The notes below the pieces were generated by a model that was given only the letters and a program-made list of their open reading frames with translations, was not told the DNA's origin and did not search any database. 64,000 nt of DNA from an uncultured Clostridium sp. (lineage in GTDB: Bacteria > Bacillota > Clostridia > Clostridiales > Clostridiaceae), in NCBI GenBank assembly GCA_900539375.1, contig UQBY01000018.1, positions 1 to 64,000 of the forward strand, written 5' to 3'. Positions 43,416 to 52,282 of the stretch are shown here, in pieces. Numbering within the stretch: the first letter of the stretch is position 1; every line of letters starts with the position of its first letter. A program made the translations under genes and the position numbers.

Positions 43416-43547
43416 ATGGTACTTCTCTCTTTTGGAAGTATTTCAGTTGCAATTGAAGAAATAGAAAAAGAAAACTGGATGAAGGATGTATATGATAAAG
43501 AAATAATGAAAAATCAAAAAATTTTATATAAAAATCCAGAATATTAA
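43416..43547 (+). pseudogene. Possible gene remnant after trpA
   Basis: A 43-codon frame, in the same register as trpA after its stop codon, reads MVLLSFGSISVAIEEIEKEN and ends KNPEY. The Glu/Lys-rich helix with ENWMKDVYDKEIM looks like real protein sequence, but there is no good ribosome site and no family I recognise. It may be the tail of a deleted gene. Confidence 0.35.
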
Positions 43548-43553
43548 AATGTA

Positions 43554-43590
43554 AAGGAGCACTTAAAAATAAGGTGCTTCTTATTTTTTA
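43554..43590 (+). terminator. Terminator of the trp operon
   Basis: AAGGAGCACTT (43554-43564) pairs with AAGGTGCTTCTT (43571-43582), followed by ATTTTTTA. Confidence 0.75.
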
Positions 43591-43674
43591 GTTAGTGATT
43601 AGTTTTCATAAATATGATAATAATATATAATAAAACAAAAGATGAATTTAAATAATATAAAAATGGAGAAAACA

Positions 43675-44997
43675 ATGAAAGAAACAGATTTAACAAAAGG
43701 GAAAGTTATAAAGGTTATAGCCTCTCTTGCATTACCTATAATGGGAAGTTCCTTTCTTCAATTTACATATAATTTGATTGATATGATTTGGGTTGGAAGG
43801 CTTGGAAGTGATGCTGTAGCAAGTATAGGTTCATCAAGTTTATTTGTAAATATAGGATATGCTATAAATGCCTTAGTTGTTATAGGAACTGGAATAAAGG
43901 TATCTCATGCAATTGGAAAAAGAAACAATAATGAAGTAGATGAATATATAAATTCAGGAATAATAATTAATACAATAATAGGAATAGTATTTGCACTTAT
44001 ATTAATTTTTTTTGGCAAAGTTCTTATAGGATTTTTAAACCTTAAAAGCTATAGGGTTGAAAAGGATGCTTATTTATATTTGGCTATAAGTGCACCAATT
44101 TTATTTTTTAATTTTTTTAATCTATTATATACAAGAATATTAGGAAGTTTTGGAAACAATAAATTAGCTTTTAAAATTAATGCAGTAGGAGTAATAGTTA
44201 ATATAATCCTTGATCCAATAGCTATTTATATTTTAAATTTAGGTGTTTTAGGAGCAGCTCTTAGTACCCTTTTTGCAAATATTTTAATTTTTATTTTGTT
44301 AAGGATAAAATCTAATGGAACATTAAATTATAAAAGAAATGTAAATATAGATAAAAATAAAATAATAGAAATTATAAAGCTTGGTTTTCCAATGGCTTTT
44401 CAAAGAGTTTTATTTACCATAATAAATATCCTTCTTGCAAAAATAATAGCAATTTTTGGAGCAAATGCAATAGCAGCACAAAAGATAGGGGTACAAATAG
44501 AATCTATAACTTATATGATAATTGGAGGTTTTAATGGAGCTGTTGCAAGTTTTACAGGACAAAACTTTGGAGCAAAAAAATATGAAAGAATAAAAGAAGG
44601 ATATACTTCTTCATTAAAAATAGGAATAATATATTCACTTTTTACTGCTATTTTATTTATATTTTTAAATAGACCTATAATTATGCTTTTTATAAAAGAA
44701 GAAGAAACAATACATATAGCATCTTCATATTTAAAAGCAGTAGCTTATTCTGAAATATTTAGTGCAATAGAAATGATATCAAATGGTTTATTTACAGGCA
44801 TAGGAAAGCCTAAAATTCCATCTATAATAAGCATTGTATTTACTAGCCTTAGAATTCCATTATCTTTAATATTAATAAAACCATATGGAATAAGTGGAGT
44901 TTGGTTAAGTATTGCTATATCAAGTGCTTTAAAAGGAATTGTTGCTTATTTAGTTTATTATATAAAATTAGAAAGTTATATATCATATAATGAATAA
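43675..44997 (+). CDS. MATE-family efflux transporter
   Basis: A 440-residue integral membrane protein with about 12 helices in two pseudo-repeats. Each half starts with a MATE signature: LALPIMGSSFLQFTYNLIDMIW (two parts, LALPIMGSS and YNLIDMIWVGRLG) and LGFPMAFQRVLFTIIN. GFNGAVASFTGQNFGAKKYER near 285 is the conserved MatE cytoplasmic loop. It should export cations or drugs against a Na+ or H+ gradient. ATG 43675 is preferred because GGAG lies 7 bases upstream. Confidence 0.9.
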   Translation: MKETDLTKGKVIKVIASLALPIMGSSFLQFTYNLIDMIWVGRLGSDAVASIGSSSLFVNIGYAINALVVIGTGIKVSHAIGKRNNNEVDEYINSGIIINTIIGIVFALILIFFGKVLIGFLNLKSYRVEKDAYLYLAISAPILFFNFFNLLYTRILGSFGNNKLAFKINAVGVIVNIILDPIAIYILNLGVLGAALSTLFANILIFILLRIKSNGTLNYKRNVNIDKNKIIEIIKLGFPMAFQRVLFTIINILLAKIIAIFGANAIAAQKIGVQIESITYMIIGGFNGAVASFTGQNFGAKKYERIKEGYTSSLKIGIIYSLFTAILFIFLNRPIIMLFIKEEETIHIASSYLKAVAYSEIFSAIEMISNGLFTGIGKPKIPSIISIVFTSLRIPLSLILIKPYGISGVWLSIAISSALKGIVAYLVYYIKLESYISYNE

Positions 44998-45140
44998 AAA
45001 CATTAAAATCTATAAATGTAAGATGCTTTAATAAAATTTGCATATAATTTGGTATATTTATTTAAAGTTTTATGGTTATAACCCTAAAAAGTATTGAATA
45101 TTTATATATTATATTAATATAATATATATGAGGTGATTAT

Positions 45141-46355
45141 ATGTTTAAAAGAGAAGTTTATATAAAAAAAATCAGACCATATATAGATAAGCCTTTTATA
45201 AAAGTATTAACAGGGATACGTAGAAGTGGTAAATCAGTAATTTTAAAGCTTTTGAAAAAAGAATTTTTAGAAAAAGGGATTTTAGAAGACCATATAATAT
45301 ATATTAATTTTGAAAACCTAGATTATAGTGATATTGATGATGCTAAAAAATTAGACCAATATGTAAAATCTAAGATTTTAGATAAAGATAGATATTATTT
45401 ATTATTAGATGAAATTCAAGAAGTTAAAGGCTGGGAGAGGGCAATAAACTCTTTAATGGCTAGTACAAATTCGGATATTTATATTACTGGTTCAAATTCA
45501 AAATTATTATCATCAGAACTTGCAACATACATTGCAGGTCGTTATATAGAAATAAAAATTTATACATTATCCTTTAGAGAATATTTAGAATTTAAAGGAC
45601 TTAATAAAGATAATTGTGACATAAAAAAAGAATTAAAAGAATTTATACGCATGGGAGGTTTCCCAGCTATTAATATAGGAAATTATGAACATGATGAAGC
45701 TTATGAGCTTATAAAAGACATATATTCTTCTGCAATACTTAGAGATACTGTTCAAAGATATAATATTCGTAATGTAGAGTTATTAGAGCGTGTTGTTAAA
45801 TTTGTATTTGATAATATAGGTAATATATTCTCTGCAAAAAATGTTGCTGATTATTTTAAAAGTCAGCAAAGAAAAGTAGATTTAAATACAATATATAATT
45901 ATTTAAATGCTTTAGAAAGTGCTTATATTATTCAAAAAATTCAAAGATATGATATAAAAGGAAAAGAAATTTTACAGACAAATGAAAAATACTTTGTAGG
46001 AGACCATTCATTAATATATGGAGTTATGGGCTATAAAGATAGAATGATAAGTGGAATTTTAGAAAATATAGTACTTAATGAACTATTAAAAAGAGGGTAT
46101 AAGGTATATGTAGGAAAGCTTGGAAATAAAGAGGTTGATTTTATTGCAGAGAAAAAAGAAGATAAAATTTATATTCAAGTTACATATCTTCTTGGAAATT
46201 CTCAAAGTACAATTGATAGAGAATTTAATCCTTTGTTAGAAATACATGACCATTATCATAAATATGTAGTATCTATGGATGATTTTTGGAGTGATAACAT
46301 AGAAGGAGTAAAACATAAAAATTTAGCTGAATTTCTTCTTATGGAGGAGTATTAA
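45141..46355 (+). CDS. AAA_14/DUF4143 ATPase
   Basis: A 404-residue protein. Walker A is TGIRRSGKSVILK near residue 27 and Walker B is YYLLLDEIQEVKGW near 92, followed by the sensor-like ITGSNSKLLS. The C-terminal half (about 200-400) is DUF4143, with a nuclease-like segment KEVDFIAEKKEDKIYIQVTY (GNKEVDFIAEK and IYIQVTY) near 333 that resembles the PD-(D/E)xK fold. Such ATPases are widespread, often mobile, and of unknown function. GAGGTG lies 6-9 bases upstream. It is monocistronic and flanked by hairpins. Confidence 0.87.
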   Translation: MFKREVYIKKIRPYIDKPFIKVLTGIRRSGKSVILKLLKKEFLEKGILEDHIIYINFENLDYSDIDDAKKLDQYVKSKILDKDRYYLLLDEIQEVKGWERAINSLMASTNSDIYITGSNSKLLSSELATYIAGRYIEIKIYTLSFREYLEFKGLNKDNCDIKKELKEFIRMGGFPAINIGNYEHDEAYELIKDIYSSAILRDTVQRYNIRNVELLERVVKFVFDNIGNIFSAKNVADYFKSQQRKVDLNTIYNYLNALESAYIIQKIQRYDIKGKEILQTNEKYFVGDHSLIYGVMGYKDRMISGILENIVLNELLKRGYKVYVGKLGNKEVDFIAEKKEDKIYIQVTYLLGNSQSTIDREFNPLLEIHDHYHKYVVSMDDFWSDNIEGVKHKNLAEFLLMEEY

Positions 46356-46356
46356 A

Positions 46357-46390
46357 AATTGTCAGTATTTTTTACTGGCAATTTTTTATG
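46357..46390 (+). terminator. Terminator of the AAA ATPase gene
   Basis: AATTGTCAGT (46357-46366) pairs with ACTGGCAATT (46374-46383), followed by TTTTTA. Confidence 0.75.
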
Positions 46391-46465
46391 TTTTAAATAT
46401 TTTTAATTTCTATGCAACCTTTTTGTGTTTTAATTAGTGTTATTAGTGAAAGGGGGAAAATTTTT

Positions 46466-46951
46466 ATGAATGATAAATCCATGGATTATAAAAATGAAGT
46501 TATTATTTCTTTAAATAAATATTCTAATATGGTTTTTAGGCTTGCTTTTGCAAGGACAAAGAATAACCATGATGCTAATGATATTATGCAGGAAGTCTTT
46601 TTAAGATATATGAAAAATAAAAAAGAATTTAAAGATGAAGAACATAAAAAAGCTTGGCTTATAAAGACAACAATAAATTGTAGTAAAACTCTTTTAACTT
46701 CTGCTTGGTTTAGAAAAACAACTTCTTTAGAGGATAATATTGTTGAAGAGCTTAAGGAAAAGAGTGAAGTATATTATGCCACTTTAAAACTTTCAAAAAA
46801 GTATAGGACAGTAATTCATTTATTTTATTATGAAGACATGTCTATAGCAGAAATTTCAAGTCTTCTTAATGTTAAAGAGTCTACAATAAAATCCCAACTT
46901 AATAGGGCAAGAAATAAGTTAAAGGAAATTTTAAAGGAGGAGGAATTTTAA
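46466..46951 (+). CDS. ECF-type RNA polymerase sigma factor
   Basis: A 161-residue sigma-70 of the extracytoplasmic-function group. Region 2 (about 12-80) has VFRLAFARTKNNHDANDIMQEVFLRYM in two recognisable pieces (DANDIMQEVFLRY), and region 4 (about 105-158) has YRTVIHLFYYEDMSIAEIS and VKESTIKSQLNRARNKL. The start at 46466 follows AAAGGGGG by about 10 bases. The next gene starts directly at its stop and encodes a membrane-anchored propeller, not a classical anti-sigma factor. Confidence 0.9.
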   Translation: MNDKSMDYKNEVIISLNKYSNMVFRLAFARTKNNHDANDIMQEVFLRYMKNKKEFKDEEHKKAWLIKTTINCSKTLLTSAWFRKTTSLEDNIVEELKEKSEVYYATLKLSKKYRTVIHLFYYEDMSIAEISSLLNVKESTIKSQLNRARNKLKEILKEEEF

Positions 46952-48895
46952 ATGTTTAAAGATAAATATAAAAAGGACAATGAATTTATAAAACCTGATT
47001 CTAAAAAGCTTAATGAAATTGAAGAAAAAATTAGATTTTCAAGTTATGAAGATAAGAAAAAATACTTTTATAAAAAGCCTGTTTTTGCAGCTTTTGCCTC
47101 ATTTTTAATATTAGTATTAGGTGGATTTTTATTTAAAAATATTTATATTAATAATCAAGAAAATAATCCTTTAAAAAGTGCTAAGGTTGAATCTAATGTA
47201 GTAAATAAAGATAGCTATAGTGCTATATACAAAAAAATAGATAAGCTTATAAGTAAAAACTCAAATGAAAAATATTTAACAAATTCTGTTGATAGTTATA
47301 GTACAGTAAAAGAAAGTGTAGAATCTTCTGAAGATAGTCTTAATAATGATTATACTGACACAAATGTTCAAGTTTCAGGAGTTAGTGAAGGGGATATTGT
47401 AAAAACTGATGGAAATTATATTTATTCTTTAAGTAATAATAATTTATATATTTCAAAAGCAGAAAATGGGAATATTAATCTTTCTTCAAAAATAAATTTA
47501 AGTAGTGATGAAAATTATAATCCTTTAGAGATATATGTAGAAGGTAATAAATTAGTTGTATTATATGAAAAATATAGTGATAATACATCTTCAAACACTT
47601 CAGAAAAAGCTGTATTAGATATGTATTATAGAGATGCTAATACTTATATAAATATTTATGATATTTCAGATAAAGAAAATCCTAAATTAATAAATAGTTT
47701 AAATCAAAATGGAAGTTATTCTTCTTCAAGAATGATAAAAAATAAATTATACTTAATTTCTAATTATAATTTAAATTCAAATGATATAGAAAAAAATAAG
47801 CCAGAAACTTTTATTCCAACTACTTATAATGGAAAAGAAACAAAATGTATTGAAGCTAAGGATATTTATATAGAACAAGAGATAGATACAACTAATTATA
47901 TTTTAGCTACTTCACTTGATATAGAAAATCCTTATGAATTTCAAAGTGAAAAGGCAGTTTTAGGTGCTAGTGATAATATTTATATGAGCCTTGAAAATTT
48001 ATATGTTACTTCTTATGGCTATGAAGAAAAAGATGGCTATGGATATGATAAAACAAATATAACTAAATTTAAACTAAATAATGGCTCTCTTGAGTTTAAG
48101 GCATCAGAGAGTATAAATGGTTCTTTATTAAATCAATTTTCAATGGATGAGAAAGATGATTATTTAAGAGTAGCAACTACATTAAACAAGGGAAAATTAA
48201 CAACTGAAGAGGAATATACATCTTATGAATATCTTCCTACTTCTAATAATTTATATATATTAGATTCAGATTTAAAGGCTGTAGGAGCTATTGAGGATAT
48301 TGCAGAAAATGAAACAATATATTCTGTAAGGTTTGATGGTGATATAGGATATTTTGTTACATTTAAAGAAGTAGACCCTTTATTTTCTGTAGATTTATCA
48401 AATCCATCAAATCCTACTATTTTAGGAAGTTTAAAAATACCAGGTTTTTCTGAATATATGCATCCTTTTAAAGAAAACTTATTATTAGGACTTGGAAAAG
48501 AAGCTACAGAAAATGGTGAAACAACAGGATTAAAGATTTCTATGTTTGATACTTCTGATAAAGGAAATATAAGTGAAATTAATAAACTTGTTATTGAAGA
48601 TTATAAATATAGCTATAGTTTTTATAACCATAAATCAATAACAGTAGATTCTAATAAAAATTTAATTTCTTTTCCAGCTATAAATGATTATGTTATTTTT
48701 GAGTATTCTAAGGAAAAGGGATTTACTGAAAAGGGAAAAATAACTTTTGAAACTGAAGATGATGATAATTATATTTATGAAGATAATATTAGAGGAATTT
48801 ATATTAATAATTTCTTATATTTATGTAGCAAAAGTTGGATAAAGGTATATTCATTAGAAAACTTTAATGAAGTATCTTCTTGTAATTTTAATTAA
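46952..48895 (+). CDS. Membrane-anchored beta-propeller protein (PF09826-like)
   Basis: A 647-residue protein. The first ~43 residues are charged and cytosolic, then a single helix at about 44-61 (FAAFASFLILVLGGF) places the rest outside. From about residue 130 the sequence follows the PF09826 propeller: VQVSGVSEGDIVKTDGNYIYSLS at the start, VDLSNPSNPTILGSLKIPGF and DISDKENPKLINSL in blades. AAAGGAGGAGG ends 9 bases ahead; the ATG abuts the sigma stop. The short cytosolic tail could hold the sigma factor, making this the sensor/anti-sigma (inference). Confidence 0.82.
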   Translation: MFKDKYKKDNEFIKPDSKKLNEIEEKIRFSSYEDKKKYFYKKPVFAAFASFLILVLGGFLFKNIYINNQENNPLKSAKVESNVVNKDSYSAIYKKIDKLISKNSNEKYLTNSVDSYSTVKESVESSEDSLNNDYTDTNVQVSGVSEGDIVKTDGNYIYSLSNNNLYISKAENGNINLSSKINLSSDENYNPLEIYVEGNKLVVLYEKYSDNTSSNTSEKAVLDMYYRDANTYINIYDISDKENPKLINSLNQNGSYSSSRMIKNKLYLISNYNLNSNDIEKNKPETFIPTTYNGKETKCIEAKDIYIEQEIDTTNYILATSLDIENPYEFQSEKAVLGASDNIYMSLENLYVTSYGYEEKDGYGYDKTNITKFKLNNGSLEFKASESINGSLLNQFSMDEKDDYLRVATTLNKGKLTTEEEYTSYEYLPTSNNLYILDSDLKAVGAIEDIAENETIYSVRFDGDIGYFVTFKEVDPLFSVDLSNPSNPTILGSLKIPGFSEYMHPFKENLLLGLGKEATENGETTGLKISMFDTSDKGNISEINKLVIEDYKYSYSFYNHKSITVDSNKNLISFPAINDYVIFEYSKEKGFTEKGKITFETEDDDNYIYEDNIRGIYINNFLYLCSKSWIKVYSLENFNEVSSCNFN

Positions 48896-48924
48896 TAAAT
48901 ATTATTTTAAAAGTAAAAAAAATA

Positions 48925-48990
48925 CTTAGGTTCATTATTTTATGAAGCATTAATTTAGCACTTAAAATAATGAACCTAAGATTTTTTATA
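48925..48990 (+). terminator. Perfect 18-bp hairpin terminator, repeated motif
   Basis: CTTAGGTTCATTATTTTA (48925-48942) is exactly complementary to 48963-48980, with a 20-base loop and a T-run after it. The left arm and loop start match the cotJABC terminator at 29211. Confidence 0.85.
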
Positions 48991-49064
48991 TTATTATGAA
49001 ATTTTTTCAAAAAAGTATTATAATGAAATATTATATGTATTTTCTTTATAATGGGGGAATAAAA

Positions 49065-49766
49065 ATGGAAGAAGAGAATAGGGAATTAGAGAAAAACATA
49101 CATTACATAATGTCTCTTGTTGGTGGATTTTTAGGGGCTTATGCACTTTTAAATAGATGTGAAACCTTTGGTTCATCACAAACATCTAATATGATATATT
49201 TAATTATGAATATTTTAGGAAAAAATAAAAAAGAAGTGTTATTTAGAATAATAGCAGTTTTTATATATATGGGAGCAATTAGCCTTACTGTAGTTGTAGC
49301 TAAATATTATAAAAATGTAAATGCAAAAAGAATGAGTGTAATTTTAGATATAATAGCAGTAGCTGTTATTGGATTTTTCCCAAAGGACATGAATTATGTA
49401 GTAGCATTATATCCTATATTTTTTGTTATGGCTGTACAATGGAATGTTTTTAAAGGCTTTAATGGTTGGGTAAGTTCAACAATATTTTCAACAAATAATT
49501 TAAGGCAAACAGCTATTTCAATTACAGAGTTTTTAACAGAAAGAGATAAAATTCATTTTCAAAGAGGAAAATTTTATATAGGAGTTATTGTATTTTATCA
49601 TATAGGAGTTATTATTTCATATATAGGTCATAAAGCCTTTGGAGTAAAGGGAGCTTGGGTATGCTTTATTCCATTATTTGTAGCATTTTTAATGGTTAGA
49701 GTTGAAGAAAAAAATTTAAGTTTAACTATAGAGTATAAAGAAGAAAAAGAGCAAGTTAAAATTTAA
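49065..49766 (+). CDS. DUF1275 (YoaK-like) membrane protein
   Basis: A 233-residue protein with six predicted helices. GGFLGAYALLNRCETFGSSQTSNMI near residue 21 (GGFLGAYALL, FGSSQTSNM) and FSTNNLRQTAISI near 145 are the conserved DUF1275 blocks. The family is widespread and its function is unknown. The start at 49065 follows AATGGGGG by 8 bases; an earlier in-frame ATG lacks a ribosome site. A MerR-type promoter for the next gene starts 11 bases after its stop. Confidence 0.85.
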   Translation: MEEENRELEKNIHYIMSLVGGFLGAYALLNRCETFGSSQTSNMIYLIMNILGKNKKEVLFRIIAVFIYMGAISLTVVVAKYYKNVNAKRMSVILDIIAVAVIGFFPKDMNYVVALYPIFFVMAVQWNVFKGFNGWVSSTIFSTNNLRQTAISITEFLTERDKIHFQRGKFYIGVIVFYHIGVIISYIGHKAFGVKGAWVCFIPLFVAFLMVRVEEKNLSLTIEYKEEKEQVKI

Positions 49767-49776
49767 GTAAAAACTA

Positions 49777-49807
49777 TTGACTTGGAGTTAACTCAAAGTG
49801 ATATAAC
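49777..49807 (+). promoter_or_regulatory. MerR-family-type promoter with 19-bp spacer
   Basis: TTGACT (49777-49782) and TATAAC (49802-49807) are 19 bp apart, the stretched spacing typical of MerR-activated promoters. Within the spacer lies the near-perfect palindrome CTTGGAGTTAACTCAAAG (49781-49798), very like the operator of Bacillus AdhR/NmlR-type regulators (from memory). No merR gene lies nearby. Confidence 0.85.
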
Positions 49808-49850
49808 AAATTTAAGGAAAAATATTATTTTCTTTGAAGGAGTGTTATTT

Positions 49851-50594
49851 ATGGAAAAACAAACAGCAGGTAGAGAAATTTTAGGAGAATTAGCACCAAA
49901 ATTTGCAGAATTAAATGATGATGTATTATTTGGAGAAGTATGGTCAAGAGAAGATAAAATGTCCCTTAGAGATAGAAGTATGATAACAATATCAGCTTTA
50001 ATGGCACAAGGCTTATTTCCTCAATTAAAATCACATTTTGTAATAGGAAAGAAACATGGAATTACAAAAGAAGAAGCAATAGAAATTGTAACACAATTAG
50101 CTTTTTATAGTGGATGGCCAAAAGCATGGAGTGCTTTTGCATTAATAAAAGAAGTTTATGGAGATGAAAATAAAGAAACTGAACATGGAGGAATTTTTGG
50201 ACAAGGTCAGCCAAATGTAGATTATGCACAATATTTTGTTGGAAATTCATACTTAAAGCCTTTAACAAATCCAAAAGAATCAAGTGTATTTATGGCAAAT
50301 GTTACCTTTGAACCAAGATGCAGAAATAATTGGCATATTCATCATGCTAGTAAAAATGGTGGTCAAATATTAGTTTGTGTTGATGGAGAAGGATGGTATC
50401 AAGAAGAAGGAAAAGAAGCACAAAGATTAAAACCAGGAGATGTTATAGTAATACCAGCAAATGTAAAACATTGGCATGGCGCAACAGCTAATTCATGGTT
50501 TAGTCATATTGCTGTGGAAGTACCAGGAGAAGACACAAAAAATGAATGGTGTGAAAAAGTTACAGATGAGGAATATGATAAATTACCAGAATAA
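49851..50594 (+). CDS. Carboxymuconolactone decarboxylase-like/cupin fusion
   Basis: A 247-residue protein. Residues about 10-105 are an AhpD/CMD-type helical domain (REDKMSLRDRSMITISALMAQG as separate runs, e.g. SLRDRSMITISALM; FYSGWPKAWSA). Residues about 130-235 are a cupin barrel with NNWHIHHA, GEGWYQEEG, KPGDVIVIPANVKHWHG, giving His ligands for one metal. CMD members such as Bacillus YraC are induced by aldehyde stress through AdhR, which agrees with the promoter here. The active-site Cys of AhpD is absent. GAAGGAG lies about 8 bases upstream of 49851. Confidence 0.88.
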   Translation: MEKQTAGREILGELAPKFAELNDDVLFGEVWSREDKMSLRDRSMITISALMAQGLFPQLKSHFVIGKKHGITKEEAIEIVTQLAFYSGWPKAWSAFALIKEVYGDENKETEHGGIFGQGQPNVDYAQYFVGNSYLKPLTNPKESSVFMANVTFEPRCRNNWHIHHASKNGGQILVCVDGEGWYQEEGKEAQRLKPGDVIVIPANVKHWHGATANSWFSHIAVEVPGEDTKNEWCEKVTDEEYDKLPE

Positions 50595-50617
50595 AAATTA
50601 AAGATATAATAGATTTA

Positions 50618-50651
50618 TTTAAGGAACTACTTTTGTGAGTAGTTCCTTAAA
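50618..50651. terminator. Bidirectional 13-bp perfect hairpin
   Basis: TTTAAGGAACTAC (50618-50630) is fully complementary to 50639-50651 with an 8-base loop. It lies between convergent genes and can end both transcripts. Confidence 0.85.
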
Positions 50652-50654
50652 AGT

Positions 50655-51206
50655 TTAATTTTTATAAGGAAGAGTTCCATTTCTTATATATTTTTCAATT
50701 TTACTTATACTTCCATTTAAGCCTTGTCCTATTATTTCAAAGGTTAATTCGTTTTCTTTTACTGAAATATCTGCAAAATGAAAGGCTGTATATTTTCTTT
50801 CTTTATCATTTAAATCATATCTAGCTAATTCTTTATTGTTTTTTCCATCAACTAATCTAACAAAGGCACCATTAACATCTTGGAAAGTTTTAAATATAGC
50901 CATAAATATATTAGCAAAAAGTCTTATTTTTTTTACACTTTTAGGTAATTTGTTTAAGTCTATGTAGATTATTTCATCATCTCCATCACCTTCACCTGTT
51001 AAGTTATCTCCACTTAATTTAACTCCATTAAAGGATTTGTTAGCATAACAAACAGTACTTATAATTTTATTATTTTCATCTAAAAGTATTGCAAAAGCAT
51101 CTAAATCCATGCGAGTATCCCAACCTAGGCATAAATTAAGTTGTTTTAATGTTTTATCAATTTTTGTTAAATCAATTTTTGAACCTTTTTCTAAATTAAT
51201 ACTCAT
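50655..51206 (-). CDS. TerD-family protein
   Basis: A 183-residue TerD domain protein. LCLGWDTRMDLDAFAILLDENNKI near residue 26 (CLGWDTR, DLDAFAILLD) and GDNLTGEGDGDDEIIYIDL near 65 (GDNLTGEGDGDDE) carry the two acidic calcium-binding sites; the C-terminal strands have FVRLVD and RYDL. Family members accompany tellurite and general stress resistance. Alone, without terC or other ter genes, its role is undefined. GGGGAGG lies 8 bases before the ATG. Confidence 0.92.
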   Translation of the reverse strand: MSINLEKGSKIDLTKIDKTLKQLNLCLGWDTRMDLDAFAILLDENNKIISTVCYANKSFNGVKLSGDNLTGEGDGDDEIIYIDLNKLPKSVKKIRLFANIFMAIFKTFQDVNGAFVRLVDGKNNKELARYDLNDKERKYTAFHFADISVKENELTFEIIGQGLNGSISKIEKYIRNGTLPYKN

Positions 51207-51578
51207 TTAAAAACCTCCCCTTTTTTTAAGTTAATTTTATTATAACATAAATATATTAAAGTAAAAAGAAGTGGCTTAACAAAGCCATTAACCGGTTCTT
51301 TTAAAGAAATAAAAAATAAAATATTGTACAATATAGTGTACGAAAAAATATAAAAAGATTAGACAAAATAGCTTAATCACTTAGTTTTAGCTATTTTTTT
51401 TAGAGTGTTGACAGTTTAAATTATATGTGATATTGTATTAATATACTTTAGAAAGTAAATATTTAAGGCAAAGGTGCTAACAATTAAATTTGTAAGTAAC
51501 TTTGCCTTTTTTTAATATATGTGGCCATATTTTAAAAAGAATTTTTATATATTTTAGTTTAGGAAGGAGAGATTGTAA
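51207..51578 (+). other. Structured intergenic leader upstream of the kinase-like gene
   Basis: Contains a terminator-like hairpin (AAAATAGCT 51365-51373 with AGCTATTTT 51389-51397, then T-run), a promoter TTGACA (51408-51413), 17-bp spacer, TATTGT (51431-51436), and a second hairpin (AAGGCAAAG 51465-51473 with CTTTGCCTT 51500-51508, then T-run) inside the expected leader. The second hairpin would stop transcription about 70 bases after the start and 66 bases before the gene, so it looks like an attenuator or a small RNA. I do not recognise a known riboswitch class. Confidence 0.6.
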
Positions 51579-52175
51579 ATGAAACACATGGTTATAACAA
51601 TTGGTTGTGAATATGGAAGTGGTGGACCAGAGATAGGAAAAGCTATTGCAGATTATCTTGGTATTGAATATTATGACCGTGATTTAGTTGATAAAGTTGT
51701 AGAACAGATAGGAGTAGACCGTAAGCTAGTAGAAAAGGCAGATACTGAAAATAATGTAAAATATGAATTTGATACAAAGTTTGGACCAAGATATGCAAAT
51801 CTTACAAATCGTGTAATATATAATCAATTTGAAGTAATTCAAAAATTTGCAGAAAAAAGTTCCTGCGTTATTATAGGTAGATGTAGTGATTATATATTAA
51901 AAGATAGAGATGATTGTTTAAATATATTTATATATGCCCCAGAAAAGGTAAGAATTCAATCTATTATGGAAAAAAATAATGTTTCTTCAAAAGAAGCAGA
52001 GGAAATGATGAAATATAATGATGAAATGTTACATACTCGTTATAAATATATGACAGGAACATATAGAGGAGACCGTCGTAATCGTCATATGATGATTGAT
52101 AGTAGTCTTCTTGGATGGGATAAAACAGCAAAATATATTTTGCAATTAATTGAATTAAAATTCTCAAATGTATAA
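51579..52175 (+). CDS. Cytidylate kinase-like protein
   Basis: A 198-residue protein of the Cytidylate_kin2 type. The N-terminal P-loop variant is GCEYGSGGPEIGKAIA (residues 9-24), followed by EYYDRDLVDKVVE near 30, CVIIGRCSDYIL near 95 and a lid region rich in Arg near 160 (GTYRGDRRNRH). These proteins often sit beside transporters and are of uncertain substrate. AAGGAGAG lies 6 bases before the ATG. A strong hairpin separates it from the permease-dehydrogenase gene, so the two are only partly coupled. Confidence 0.85.
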   Translation: MKHMVITIGCEYGSGGPEIGKAIADYLGIEYYDRDLVDKVVEQIGVDRKLVEKADTENNVKYEFDTKFGPRYANLTNRVIYNQFEVIQKFAEKSSCVIIGRCSDYILKDRDDCLNIFIYAPEKVRIQSIMEKNNVSSKEAEEMMKYNDEMLHTRYKYMTGTYRGDRRNRHMMIDSSLLGWDKTAKYILQLIELKFSNV

Positions 52176-52194
52176 GAAAAATAAAAGTTTTAAC

Positions 52195-52255
52195 AAAGGC
52201 GTTAAAAACAGAAGGTAAGTATAAAAATTATACTCTGTTTTTAGCGCCTTTTATA
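52195..52255 (+). terminator. Long hairpin between kinase-like gene and permease fusion
   Basis: AAAGGCG (52195-52201) pairs with CGCCTTT (52245-52251); TAAAAACAGA and TCTGTTTTTA extend it and an inner AGTATA/TATACT stem caps it. TTTTATAATTT follows. Confidence 0.8.
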
Positions 52256-52282
52256 ATTTAAAAAAATGGAGTTGAGATAAAT

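Noticed and set aside
51465..51513. Third T-box or a known riboswitch in the kinase leader
   Set aside because: No T-box sequence or specifier loop, and no match to any riboswitch core I can recall; kept only as an unclassified attenuator.
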